The position numbers and the translations under genes were made by a program. A stretch of DNA of 64,000 nucleotides. It comes from Enterobacter sp. CC120223-11 (GTDB lineage: Bacteria; Pseudomonadota; Gammaproteobacteria; Enterobacterales; Enterobacteriaceae). Where the stretch lies: contig NZ_OBEF01000001.1 in NCBI RefSeq assembly GCF_900215375.1, positions 124,001 to 188,000 of the forward strand, read 5' to 3'. Under the pieces are notes generated by a model. The model was not told the DNA's origin, did no database searches, and saw only the letters and a list, made by a program, of their open reading frames with translations. This document shows, one piece after another, positions 18,379-28,349 of this stretch; position 1 is the stretch's first letter, and each line of letters opens with the position of its first letter.

Positions 18379-19989
18379 ATGAAGAAAATCGCCATTATCG
18401 GCACCGGCCCGACCGGCATTTACACCTTCTTTTCGCTCTACGGGAACAATACGCCCGTCGCCATTTCGCTGTTTGAACGCGCCGACGAGGCGGGCGTCGG
18501 GATGCCCTACGCCGATGAAGACAACTCGCGCCTGATGCTGGCGAACATTGCCAGCATTGAAATCCCCCCGCTGTTTGAAACCTATCTGGCGTGGCTGAAG
18601 CGCCAGCCGGAAAGCTACCTGATGCGCTACGGCGCAGATCCTGCCACCCTGCACGACCGGCAGTTTTTGCCGCGTATTCTTCTCGGCGACTACTATCGCG
18701 CGCAGTTTCTTACCCTGATGGAAAAGGCAAAAGAGAGGGGTTATCAGGTTAGCGTGCATGAATCCTGCGAAGTGACCGACCTGCAGGTGGCGGAATCAGG
18801 CATTCAGCTGTGGGTAAACAATGCCGCTGTAGCTGACAGGTTCGATCTTGCCGTCATCGCTACCGGGCACGTCTGGCCGGATGACGAAGAGGCCACCCGT
18901 TCATATTTCCCGAGTCCATGGTCCGGGCTGCTCGAGGCGAGCATTCCTGCGGGCCGCGTCGGCATTATGGGGCTTTCCCTGAGCGCCATTGATGCGGCGA
19001 TGGCCGTTGTCGCGCAGCACGGCACATTCGATGAAACGGATGAACACAGTGTCACTTTTACGCTCGATGAAAACAGCGCTGCGCTGAGCCTGACGCTGAT
19101 GTCGCGATCCGGCCTTCTGCCCGAGGCAGATTTTTACTGCCCTCTCCCTTATGAACCGCTGCAAATAGCGACGGAGCAGGCCGTAGCAAAGGAAGTTGCC
19201 GCGGGTTCTCAGGGGTTACTCGATCGTATTTTTGCGCTGATGGTGAGAGAAATAGCGCTTGTCGACCCGAAGTGGAGCGAACAAATTGGGCTACATCAGC
19301 TGACCGCCGATACCTTTCCCGACGCCTGGTTTGCCGACAGGCAGCAAAACAATCCTTTTGCATGGGCGCACGAGAATCTGCAGGAAGTCGAGCGCAACAA
19401 GCGGGAGCGGCACACGGTGCCCTGGCGCTATGCCGTCCTGCGCATGCATGAGGTGGTTGAGGATGCGGTGGCACATTTCGATGAAGGTGACCGGCAGCGT
19501 TTTAGCGAAGGTCTGGCGCGGGTTTTCATCGATAACTACACCGCGATTCCTTCGGAGTCTATCCGCCGTCTGCTGGCCCTGCGGGAAGCGGGGATCCTGA
19601 CGATTCAGACACTTGGGCAGGACTATTCGCTGCAGAGAATGGCAGACAGAACCCATATTTGCGGGCAAAACGGCGAGCTGATATTCGACACGTTCATTGA
19701 CGCTCGCGGGCAAAAGCCGCTGAAAATAAAAGCTTTACCCTTCCCGCGCCTTCGTCAGCAGATGGCCGTCACCGGGGATGATTTCCCGCAGGTGGCGGAG
19801 GATTACACATTGCTGGCGCCCGAAACGCTGCGCGGTCGGATCGCGTTTGCCGCCCTGCCTTATCTGATGCACGACCAACCCTTCATCCAGGGGATAACCG
19901 TCTGCGCAGAGATCGGCGAATGCATCGCACAAGCCGTCACTGGCCCGGCCAGTCGCCTGCGCCGACGCCTGCCGTTTATTGAGCGTTAA
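18379..19989 (+). CDS. FAD/NAD(P)-binding family protein of unknown function
   Basis: 536 residues. The N terminus has the dinucleotide-binding motif GTGPTGIY followed by ERADEAGVGMPY, and LAVIATGHVWPDD gives the second ATG-type motif. This pattern belongs to the FAD-NAD(P)-binding group (Pfam NAD_binding_9) found in oxidoreductases and N-hydroxylases; substrate unknown. AGGTG precedes the ATG. It is followed after 46 bp by a LysR gene on the same strand, and both are preceded by the same 32-bp sequence, so they are probably under one regulator. The divergent unit encodes an aminotransferase and an amino-acid-binding protein, hinting at amino-acid metabolism. Confidence 0.8.
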   Translation: MKKIAIIGTGPTGIYTFFSLYGNNTPVAISLFERADEAGVGMPYADEDNSRLMLANIASIEIPPLFETYLAWLKRQPESYLMRYGADPATLHDRQFLPRILLGDYYRAQFLTLMEKAKERGYQVSVHESCEVTDLQVAESGIQLWVNNAAVADRFDLAVIATGHVWPDDEEATRSYFPSPWSGLLEASIPAGRVGIMGLSLSAIDAAMAVVAQHGTFDETDEHSVTFTLDENSAALSLTLMSRSGLLPEADFYCPLPYEPLQIATEQAVAKEVAAGSQGLLDRIFALMVREIALVDPKWSEQIGLHQLTADTFPDAWFADRQQNNPFAWAHENLQEVERNKRERHTVPWRYAVLRMHEVVEDAVAHFDEGDRQRFSEGLARVFIDNYTAIPSESIRRLLALREAGILTIQTLGQDYSLQRMADRTHICGQNGELIFDTFIDARGQKPLKIKALPFPRLRQQMAVTGDDFPQVAEDYTLLAPETLRGRIAFAALPYLMHDQPFIQGITVCAEIGECIAQAVTGPASRLRRRLPFIER

Positions 19990-19995
19990 CGCTAT

Positions 19996-20027
19996 GTCAT
20001 ACTCGCCATGACCAAATTGCATAGCTG
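19996..20027. promoter_or_regulatory. Copy 2 of the duplicated operator-like sequence
   Basis: Same 32-bp sequence as at 18303, ending eight bases before the ATG of the LysR gene and so covering its ribosome-binding region. That position fits autorepression by the regulator. Confidence 0.6.
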
Positions 20028-20035
20028 GAGTCAGC

Positions 20036-20899
20036 ATGTCCCGTAGACAGTTGCCTTTGAACGCCATCGAAACCTTTCTGGTGACGGCCCGTCATCTCAA
20101 CCTGACCCATGCGGCAAAAGAGCTGTGCCTGACCCAGGGCGCGGTAAGCCGCAAGATTGCGACGCTAGAGGCGTGGTTTGGCTTCCCGCTGTTTGAGCGT
20201 CTGGCTCGCGGCCTGCGCCTGTCGCCCCAGGGCAGCGCACTCTACCCGGAGCTGATGACGTCCTTCAACCAGATGGTTATGGTGGCCGAACAGGCGCGCC
20301 AGCAGCAGACTGTGGTCAGGCTGAAAGCCCCGACCTGTGCGATGCGCTGGCTGGTGCCGCGGCTGGTTGAAATTGAACAGCGCTTTCCAGAGATGCAGAT
20401 TGCGCTGACCACCACCACCGAACATTCCGTCAATTTCAAAACCGAGCCGTTTGATGCGGCGATCGTCTTTGGCACCCATATGAATGCGGGAGATTTGCTG
20501 TTTGAAGAGTCGCTGACGCCGGTCGTCAGCCACCGTCTGGCAGACAACAGGCAGTTTGCCGGAATGACATTCCTCCATCCGACGCGCGATAAAACCGACT
20601 GGTCGCTGTGGCTCGCCAGACTGCCGGAACCGCTGCCGTCTGCGATGCAAAAAAATCAACACTTCGACACTATGGACCTCGCCATCACCGCTGCGGTGCA
20701 GGGTTTTGGCGTGGCGATTGCTGACGAGACGCTCGTTCAGGAAGATTTGCTGAGCGGCAGGCTGGTGCGACCTTATGCACTGAGCGTAAAAACCGGGGCC
20801 AGCTACCGGCTGGTGGTGCGGGAGGTGTCAGCCAAAGCCATCGGGCTGACACAGTTTCGCGACGGGCTGCTTAATCCAGCGTCACATGATGGCGCATAA
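20036..20899 (+). CDS. LysR-type transcriptional regulator, GcvA-like
   Basis: 287 residues. The N terminus LPLNAIETFLVTARHLNLTHAAKELCLTQGAVSRKI is the GcvA-type helix-turn-helix. The remainder is a type 2 periplasmic-binding-like effector domain. It follows the FAD-protein gene and its 3' end overlaps the convergent carboxylesterase gene by 29 bases. A 32-bp sequence just before its start recurs upstream of the FAD-protein gene, suggesting it controls itself and that gene, and possibly the divergent aminotransferase unit. Confidence 0.88.
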   Translation: MSRRQLPLNAIETFLVTARHLNLTHAAKELCLTQGAVSRKIATLEAWFGFPLFERLARGLRLSPQGSALYPELMTSFNQMVMVAEQARQQQTVVRLKAPTCAMRWLVPRLVEIEQRFPEMQIALTTTTEHSVNFKTEPFDAAIVFGTHMNAGDLLFEESLTPVVSHRLADNRQFAGMTFLHPTRDKTDWSLWLARLPEPLPSAMQKNQHFDTMDLAITAAVQGFGVAIADETLVQEDLLSGRLVRPYALSVKTGASYRLVVREVSAKAIGLTQFRDGLLNPASHDGA

Positions 20900-22379
20900 C
20901 GCGGCGGAAAAGCGCCAGCCGCGCCCGCATAAAGCGGTTTTCCACCCTGAATCCTCTATGTTTGTTGAGCCCTATCCGCAGTAATCTGTCGCGGCCTTTT
21001 ATTGCGGCAGGCCAGCGCAGCGGACCGTGCAGCGTATCATTGGCCACGCTTGCATCACGGGCGAAGCTTACCCAGTAGTCCGCCACCAGCTTCGCAAACG
21101 CCAGGTCATGCTCATTTACGTACTGCCGCGCGGGTTCGGTGAGCGTCAGCGTATCAAAGACATAGGGCACTTCGTTGCCGTGCCATGCGCCGTTTTTGTA
21201 GGTGTCATGTTCCGCCTGCGCGACATAATCGAACCAGTAACGCCAGCACGGCTGCCCGATGCGCTGCTGCGCCTGCATCACCACAAACCCGAGCGTGGTG
21301 AAGGCCATATCGCGGCACACCTGGCGGCCAAGTTCCTCATCACCCTTCACGCCTGGATAGAGCAGTTTTATCAGCCCCAGGCCTAAACGACGCTCCCGGC
21401 GCAGCTTCTGGATTTGCTCAGCCAGATCGACGCCAAACACCGCCATCACGCTCGCTTCATCGCTGTTTGAACCAATCATGAGCGGCACCGGGTGCTGACG
21501 CGCCGTGAAGAAGGTTTCCAGCATCGGTTCGGGCAAAACGGCATCGCCACAGACGGGCACCGGCCCGGGCTTTAACGCACCTTCCAGCGGCCAGAAGGCG
21601 TCGGCGGGAATTTCGCGGAGCTGTTCGGCCGTGGCGTTTTGAAGTCCGAAATGGGCGGCAATGGCTTCACCCTGGGCCAGCGCCTTGTCGACAGGCGTGT
21701 CCGGGAGCGTGTAGCCGCTCTGAATAATTGCCTTATGGAATAAGCCGTTAGCTTTTGGTGAAGCCAGTAACGAGAGCACGCTGCGAGCGCCAGCGGATTC
21801 ACCAAACAGCGTGACGTTGTCACGATCTCCACCAAAGGTTTCGATGTTTTCTTGTACCCATTTCAGGGCAGCAATCTGATCGAGCAGAGCAAAATTGCAG
21901 ATGCGCTCGCCCTCTTCACCGTCCAGCGCCGGGTGTGCAAAGCAGCCGAGATGCCCGAGCCGGTAGTTGATGGTCACCACCACCACACCGCGCTGTGCCA
22001 GCTGTTTTCCGTCGTAGGGCGGCAAACTGCCTGCCCCAATCGTATACCCGCCGCCGTGCAGCCAGACCATGACCGGCAGAGGCTGCGCGTGGGTGGCTGG
22101 CGCCCAGACGTTCAGATAAAGGCAATCTTCAGAAAAACGGCCCGGATCGCCGCCGCCAAGTTCAAGGCAGTAATCAATATTTTGCCAGCTTGCCGCAGAA
22201 AAGTGCTGAGCTTCACGCACGCCCTCCCAGGGCGTAACGGGCTGCGGGGAACGCCAGCGCAGAGCACCAACGGGCGGGGCCGCGAACGGTATGCCGCGAT
22301 AGACATGAAGATTGTCGTCGGTTGAACCCAGCAGGGATCCCTGCCGGGTATGGGCCAGCGGTGTTGCAGGATGATGCAT
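20871..22379 (-). CDS. Type B carboxylesterase/lipase
   Basis: 502 residues of the alpha/beta-hydrolase carboxylesterase family (PnbA-like). In order: YRGIPFAAPPVGALRWRSP, SEDCLYLNVWAP, the oxyanion-hole region VWLHGGGY, and the nucleophile elbow FGESAGARS. No signal peptide is present, so it is cytoplasmic. Natural substrate unknown. The last 29 bases overlap the end of the LysR gene on the other strand. Upstream is ydcJ on the same strand, 76 bp away. Confidence 0.9.
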   Translation of the reverse strand: MHHPATPLAHTRQGSLLGSTDDNLHVYRGIPFAAPPVGALRWRSPQPVTPWEGVREAQHFSAASWQNIDYCLELGGGDPGRFSEDCLYLNVWAPATHAQPLPVMVWLHGGGYTIGAGSLPPYDGKQLAQRGVVVVTINYRLGHLGCFAHPALDGEEGERICNFALLDQIAALKWVQENIETFGGDRDNVTLFGESAGARSVLSLLASPKANGLFHKAIIQSGYTLPDTPVDKALAQGEAIAAHFGLQNATAEQLREIPADAFWPLEGALKPGPVPVCGDAVLPEPMLETFFTARQHPVPLMIGSNSDEASVMAVFGVDLAEQIQKLRRERRLGLGLIKLLYPGVKGDEELGRQVCRDMAFTTLGFVVMQAQQRIGQPCWRYWFDYVAQAEHDTYKNGAWHGNEVPYVFDTLTLTEPARQYVNEHDLAFAKLVADYWVSFARDASVANDTLHGPLRWPAAIKGRDRLLRIGLNKHRGFRVENRFMRARLALFRRVMRHHVTLD

Positions 22380-22455
22380 TGTTCTCTCCCTTTACGTGCA
22401 TTCATCCCAGTGTATGCGGGTTGGCGCGCCGTTAGCAACGCCGCGAAAGGCTGAT

Positions 22456-23799
22456 TTACAGCAGCCCGCAGCGCCGTTTACTGCGATCTTCCGCTTCCTG
22501 ATACAGCTCAAACTCATTCATAACCGGGCAGCCGAGCGCGTCTTCAAATGCCGCCTGGCTCGAATTACCGTGGCTGCGGGCCTGGGTTTCATTGCCGAGA
22601 TTTGACTGGAAAATGCCTGCCGCGCTCACCGGCAAGAAGTCTTCATAAGTGATGGGCTGCGCTACCAGCCAGCCACGCTCGATAAGCGGCTGCGGGTCGT
22701 CACCCGGACGGAATGCCTGGCGATGGGCTTCGCCCGCGGGCGTCAGACGATAGCGGAAATAGGCCAGCGCCTGGCGGCGAAGGAACATCTCGCTGTCGGG
22801 GAAGGATTTGAACATCTCCGAAAGATGCTGCTGATGGCTGAGGTTGTCCTTGCCGGTGCCCGCTTCCGTCAGCAGCGAGTCATACAATGCGCGCCCTTTC
22901 GGGGTTAACGCCACGCCGCGCTGCTCGATCTCCCCGAAGCGCGCAGTGTGCGTGCCACGGTGCTCTCCGGCAAACAGCACAGGTTCTTCCAGCGCTTTGA
23001 AACTGGTCTGACGCAGCAGCACAGGCACCTCGCGGCGCGGCGGGCCTTCGATCAGAATCTTCGGCTCAATGCCGTACTCCGGCATCAGCTGCTGCACGCG
23101 ATCTATGTCCAGCGTGCGAGGCGTCAGGTGGTTAATGTGGCAGCCCGGGAAGCACACCACATCAGCAATCAGCCGGTGTTCGTTGTGCAGTGCGAGATAG
23201 GTATCCTGCTCCACGGTGGCGTGACTGTGCCAGCGGAAGGTTTCCAGCGCTTCTTTCACAAACTCTTTGGCTTCCGCTTCGGTCAAATCGCCCTGCACTT
23301 CATGCTGCGCAATCAGATCGAGACAGCGTGAGGTAAAAATCTGTCGCTTTGAGAGGATCTCCGCGGCCTTGTCGCGCAGCTCAACGTTATCAATCAGCTC
23401 CAGGCGCAGCAGCGAAGTAAAGACGCGGAACGGGTTGCGGGCAAGCGCGGCATCTTCCACCGGACGAAACGCGGTGGAATGCACGGGCACGCCTGCCTGG
23501 GAAAGATCGTAATAGCTGACGGGGTACATCCCCATAACGGCAAACATGCGGCGAAGCGTCGACAGCTCTTCCGCTGTGCCCACGCGAATTGCCCCGTGCC
23601 GTTCGACGTTCAGCCTGGCCAGTTCGTCAGCGTTTGCCAGCTGTTCGTGCAGCTTAGGATGACTTTCCAGCACCGCCAGGTTCACATCCGCCACAAGCTC
23701 CAGCAGCGTGCCGTACTGCGGAACTTCCTGCTGGTACATCGCTGACATTGCCTGCGAAAAGTTTTCCCGAATCTCATCAGCCGTGATGGTGTTCGCCAT
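22456..23799 (-). CDS. ydcJ: YdcJ, DUF1338/VOC-fold metalloenzyme (2-oxoadipate dioxygenase/decarboxylase family)
   Basis: 447 residues, equal in length to E. coli YdcJ and closely matching (MANTITADEIRENFSQAMSA, CFPGCHINHLTPRTLDIDRV, C terminus EDRSKRRCGLL). The family includes Pseudomonas HglS, which converts 2-oxoadipate to 2-hydroxyglutarate using an Fe(II) held by two His and one Glu; RHGAIRVG near residue 68 and the HINHLTPR segment are candidate ligand regions. ATG 23799 gives the E. coli start; GGAG lies ten bases upstream. In K-12 it is adjacent to opgD, from which it is here separated. Confidence 0.95.
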   Translation of the reverse strand: MANTITADEIRENFSQAMSAMYQQEVPQYGTLLELVADVNLAVLESHPKLHEQLANADELARLNVERHGAIRVGTAEELSTLRRMFAVMGMYPVSYYDLSQAGVPVHSTAFRPVEDAALARNPFRVFTSLLRLELIDNVELRDKAAEILSKRQIFTSRCLDLIAQHEVQGDLTEAEAKEFVKEALETFRWHSHATVEQDTYLALHNEHRLIADVVCFPGCHINHLTPRTLDIDRVQQLMPEYGIEPKILIEGPPRREVPVLLRQTSFKALEEPVLFAGEHRGTHTARFGEIEQRGVALTPKGRALYDSLLTEAGTGKDNLSHQQHLSEMFKSFPDSEMFLRRQALAYFRYRLTPAGEAHRQAFRPGDDPQPLIERGWLVAQPITYEDFLPVSAAGIFQSNLGNETQARSHGNSSQAAFEDALGCPVMNEFELYQEAEDRSKRRCGLL

Positions 23800-23921
23800 G
23801 ATGTCATGTCTCCAGTGAATATTACCTGGAGTGTACATAAGCCATTTGCTGCCGGGAGGAAGAATTTCTGAATTGTGATCGCGGATAACCTCTGTAATTA
23901 CGCCCTGCGTTCGTGCGGTTT

Positions 23922-23936
23922 ATAACCTGCTGTTAT
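23922..23936. promoter_or_regulatory. Candidate PcaQ-binding dyad upstream of pcaH
   Basis: ATAAC-N5-GTTAT forms an inverted repeat 108 bp before the pcaH start, and a further half-site CGTTATAA follows at about 23949. It resembles the ATAACC-N4-GGTTAA type of site I recall for PcaQ. The regulator gene itself lies downstream of pcaG. Confidence 0.5.
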
Positions 23937-23995
23937 GCAAAAACCGTTATAAATTCACTTTAAATTAACAATTTCATTACACACACTGCCGGTGA

Positions 23996-25401
<1,406 letters not shown>

Positions 25402-25410
25402 GCCACTTTC

Positions 25411-25437
25411 AGCCCGATGGCCGCGCGGCGTCGGGCT
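25411..25437 (+). terminator. Rho-independent terminator after pcaHG
   Basis: AGCCCGA pairs with TCGGGCT around a GC-rich loop, followed by CTTTAC. It separates pcaHG from pcaQ. Confidence 0.7.
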
Positions 25438-25565
25438 CTTTACTGCCTGTTCCATAACCCTTCGTCACTCAATCCCGACAGATGTTAATGATATTTTGCT
25501 AGCAAGTTATCAAATTTAAACAAGTTGTCTTGATTGCCGCCTCTGACTCTCTTTAACATCCGGTT

Positions 25566-26492
25566 ATGGAAAAAAATGGTCTCTTCAGTCAGCGCATTCG
25601 CTTGCGCCATTTGCACACCTTTGTCGCCGTCGCTCAACAGGGAACGCTGGGGCGCGCGGCGGAAACGCTTAACCTCAGCCAGCCTGCGCTGTCGAAAACC
25701 CTTAATGAGCTGGAACAGCTGACGGGCACCCGCCTGTTCGATCGTGGGCGTTTGGGCGCTCAGCTGACGCTCGTTGGCGAGCAGTTCCTGACCCATGCGG
25801 TGAAAGTGCTCGACGCGCTGAACACCGCCGGACAGGCGCTGAGCCGCAAAGAAGGTATCAGCAGCGATGTGGTGCGTATCGGTGCCCTGCCGACCGCCGC
25901 GCTCGGCATTCTGCCTGCGGTCATTGGCCCCTTCCACCAGCAGCAAAAAGATATCACCCTGCAGGTCGCCACCATGAACAACACCATGCTGCTGGCGGGG
26001 CTGAAATCAGGGGAAATCGACTTAGGGATTGGCCGCATGTCCGACCCGGAGCTGATGACCGGGCTGAACTACGAGCTGCTGTTTCTCGAATCGCTGAAGC
26101 TGGTTGTTCGCCCGGACCACCCTTTATTGCAGGAAACCGTCACCCTCAGCAAAGTGATGGAGTGGCCGGTTGTCGTGTCGCCAAAAGGGACGGTCCCGCG
26201 GCAGAATGCCGAGACGCTGGTGCAGAGCCAGGGCTGCAAAATCCCTCCTGGCTGCATTGAAACGCTTTCAGCTTCGCTGTCGCGTCAGCTGACGGTGGAT
26301 TTTAATTACGTGTGGTTTGTGCCCTCAGGCGCGGTAAAAGATGACCTCCGCCGTGGCACGCTGGCGGCACTGCCGGTGCCGACTCAGGGCGCAGGTGAAC
26401 CCATAGGGATTTTAACGCGAGTGGATTCACCGCTGTCGACCGGCGCCCAGACGCTGCTGAGCGCGATTCGGAAATCAATGCCGGGTAGTTGA
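25566..26492 (+). CDS. pcaQ: LysR-type regulator of protocatechuate catabolism, PcaQ-like
   Basis: 308 residues. HTH region RLRHLHTFVAVAQQGTLGRAAETLNLSQPALSKTLNELE and the following GTRLFDRGR are typical of PcaQ/GbpR-type LysR proteins; the C terminus is an effector domain that in PcaQ responds to beta-carboxy-cis,cis-muconate. It sits downstream of pcaHG on the same strand, behind a terminator, rather than divergent as in many proteobacteria. Its own promoter should be in 25438-25565. Confidence 0.85.
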   Translation: MEKNGLFSQRIRLRHLHTFVAVAQQGTLGRAAETLNLSQPALSKTLNELEQLTGTRLFDRGRLGAQLTLVGEQFLTHAVKVLDALNTAGQALSRKEGISSDVVRIGALPTAALGILPAVIGPFHQQQKDITLQVATMNNTMLLAGLKSGEIDLGIGRMSDPELMTGLNYELLFLESLKLVVRPDHPLLQETVTLSKVMEWPVVVSPKGTVPRQNAETLVQSQGCKIPPGCIETLSASLSRQLTVDFNYVWFVPSGAVKDDLRRGTLAALPVPTQGAGEPIGILTRVDSPLSTGAQTLLSAIRKSMPGS

Positions 26493-26502
26493 TAGCCCTG
26501 GA

Positions 26503-26577
26503 CTGCCGGATGCGCTGTGCTTATCCGGCCTACGTTTCCCCCGTAGGCCTGATAAGGCGAAGCCGCGTCAGGCAATT
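26503..26577. repeat. REP/BIME element
   Basis: Two facing REP units: GCCGGATGCG...TTATCCGGCCTAC and GTAGGCCTGATAAGGCG...GCGTCAGGC. Typical enterobacterial extragenic palindromes between the ends of two convergent genes (pcaQ and cybB). Confidence 0.85.
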
Positions 26578-26586
26578 AAGAGGCGA

Positions 26587-27114
26587 TTATTTTTTTCGCG
26601 GCATCATCCGCAGCAGCGTGTTGTCCTTCCAGAAATAGTGATGCATCAGCGCCGCCAGCGCATGCAGGCCAATCACGTAATAGCCGAAATTCGCCAGCCA
26701 CACGTGGTATTCCTTCAGCGTATCCACCAGATCGAAATTCGCTTCCGCCGCGTGCGGCATAACGATACCGAAGGCGATCCACGGGTTACCGCGGTTGTAC
26801 ATCATCACCAGCCCGATAATCGGCAGAATGATAAACAGCAGATAGATAACCAGGTGCCCCAGATGCGCCATGCCGGTCATCCACGCTTTCGGTTTCGGCA
26901 CAATTGGCGGTGATTTGTGCTTCAGGCGCACCAGCAAACGCGCCACCATCAGCACCAGGATCGAAATACCGCAGGAGACGTGCACCATATTGAAGTACGG
27001 ACGATAGGTCCGTGGAAAGAAGCCGCGCAGCTCCATGGCACAGTACGCGCCAATCACCAACAAAAAGACCAGCCAGTGAATGCCAATTTGCAGCCCCGTA
27101 TATTTATCCCGCAT
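26587..27114 (-). CDS. cybB: Superoxide:ubiquinone oxidoreductase, cytochrome b561 CybB
   Basis: 175 residues (E. coli 176) with four hydrophobic helices. His residues suited to two b-type hemes appear in IGIHWLVFL, NMVHVSCG, HLGHLVIYL and GLHALAALMHHYF. In E. coli CybB takes electrons from periplasmic superoxide and reduces ubiquinone. ATG 27114 was chosen by length and the GGAAG upstream. It is divergent from gapC, as in K-12. Confidence 0.93.
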   Translation of the reverse strand: MRDKYTGLQIGIHWLVFLLVIGAYCAMELRGFFPRTYRPYFNMVHVSCGISILVLMVARLLVRLKHKSPPIVPKPKAWMTGMAHLGHLVIYLLFIILPIIGLVMMYNRGNPWIAFGIVMPHAAEANFDLVDTLKEYHVWLANFGYYVIGLHALAALMHHYFWKDNTLLRMMPRKK

Positions 27115-27295
27115 TGTGTTTGCTTCCCGGAAAAACAATGAAAACGCTACCATAGCGGCCCTGCGTTAAAAATTCATTAACTTTTCCGAGTCAATTTCCA
27201 AACCTTTCATCTCCCTGAGTTGCCCAATCAGAGCGACTGGTCTAAGCCTGGAGGAGTTTGTTCGCACATAAAACAACCCCGAAAGGAGAGTCTTA

Positions 27296-28297
27296 ATGAG
27301 CAAAATTGGCATTAACGGTTTTGGGCGCATTGGCCGCCTGGTGCTGCGTCGCCTGCTGGAAGTAAAAAGCGCGCAGGAAGTGGTGGCGATTAATGACTTA
27401 ACGTCGCCGAAGGTGCTGGCTTACCTGCTGAAGCACGACTCCAACTACGGCCCCTTCCCGTGGAGCGTGGACCACACCGACGATGCGCTGATTGTCGATG
27501 GCAAAAAAATCGCCGTCTACGCGCAGAAAGATGCCGCACAGATCCCCTGGAAATCAGCAGGTGTGGAATACGTTATCGAATGCACCGGGTTCTACACCGC
27601 CAGCGACAAAGCCAAAGCGCACCTTGATGCAGGCGCGAAAAAAGTGCTGATCTCCGCCCCGGCAGGTGAGATGAAAACCATCGTCTATAACGTCAATGAC
27701 GATACGCTCGATGCGAACGACACCATTATTTCAGTCGCATCCTGCACCACTAACTGCCTGGCTCCGATGGCGAAAGCGCTGCACGACGCCTTTGAGATCA
27801 AAGTCGGCACCATGACCACCATTCATGCCTACACCGGCACGCAGGCGCTGGTAGACGGCCCACGCGGGAAAGATTTACGCGCATCCCGCGCGGCGGCTGA
27901 AAACATCATTCCCCACACAACGGGGGCGGCGAAGGCCATCGGTCTGGTGATCCCGGCGCTAAGCGGCAAGCTGAAAGGCCATGCGCAGCGCGTGCCGGTC
28001 AAAACAGGCTCGGTAACGGAGCTGGTGTCGATCCTGGGTAAAAAAGTGACCGCCGATGAGGTAAACGCGGCGCTGAAAAAGGCCGCCGACGGCAACGAGT
28101 CCTTCGGCTATACCGAGGAGGAAATTGTTTCGGGTGACGTTATCGGCAGCCATTTTGGCTCGGTGTACGACGCCACTCAGACGGAAATTACCGAAGTAGG
28201 CGATCTGCAATTGGTGAAGACCGTCTCCTGGTATGACAACGAATACGGCTTCGTGACCCAGCTGGTTCGCGTGTTGGAAAAATTCGTTAAGCTGTAA
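27296..28297 (+). CDS. gapC: Glyceraldehyde-3-phosphate dehydrogenase GapC, intact
   Basis: 333 residues, full-length GAPDH. NAD-binding [15 protein letters not shown] at the N terminus, the catalytic SCTTNCLAP with Cys150, and the C-terminal [16 protein letters not shown] are complete. AAAGGAG precedes the ATG. In E. coli K-12 this locus is a pseudogene interrupted in the reading frame; here it is open. It is a second GAPDH besides the expected gapA. A terminator follows directly. Confidence 0.95.
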   Translation: MSKIGINGFGRIGRLVLRRLLEVKSAQEVVAINDLTSPKVLAYLLKHDSNYGPFPWSVDHTDDALIVDGKKIAVYAQKDAAQIPWKSAGVEYVIECTGFYTASDKAKAHLDAGAKKVLISAPAGEMKTIVYNVNDDTLDANDTIISVASCTTNCLAPMAKALHDAFEIKVGTMTTIHAYTGTQALVDGPRGKDLRASRAAAENIIPHTTGAAKAIGLVIPALSGKLKGHAQRVPVKTGSVTELVSILGKKVTADEVNAALKKAADGNESFGYTEEEIVSGDVIGSHFGSVYDATQTEITEVGDLQLVKTVSWYDNEYGFVTQLVRVLEKFVKL

Positions 28298-28315
28298 GCG
28301 TAAGAAAATAAAGAT

Positions 28316-28342
28316 AAAGGCATAAGCGATCCTTATGCCTTT
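28316..28342. terminator. Bidirectional terminator between gapC and the acyltransferase gene
   Basis: AAAGGCATAAG and CTTATGCCTTT form a stem with a small loop (GCGATC region), followed by TATTCTTTT. It serves gapC and probably the convergent acyltransferase gene. Confidence 0.85.
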
Positions 28343-28349
28343 ATTCTTT

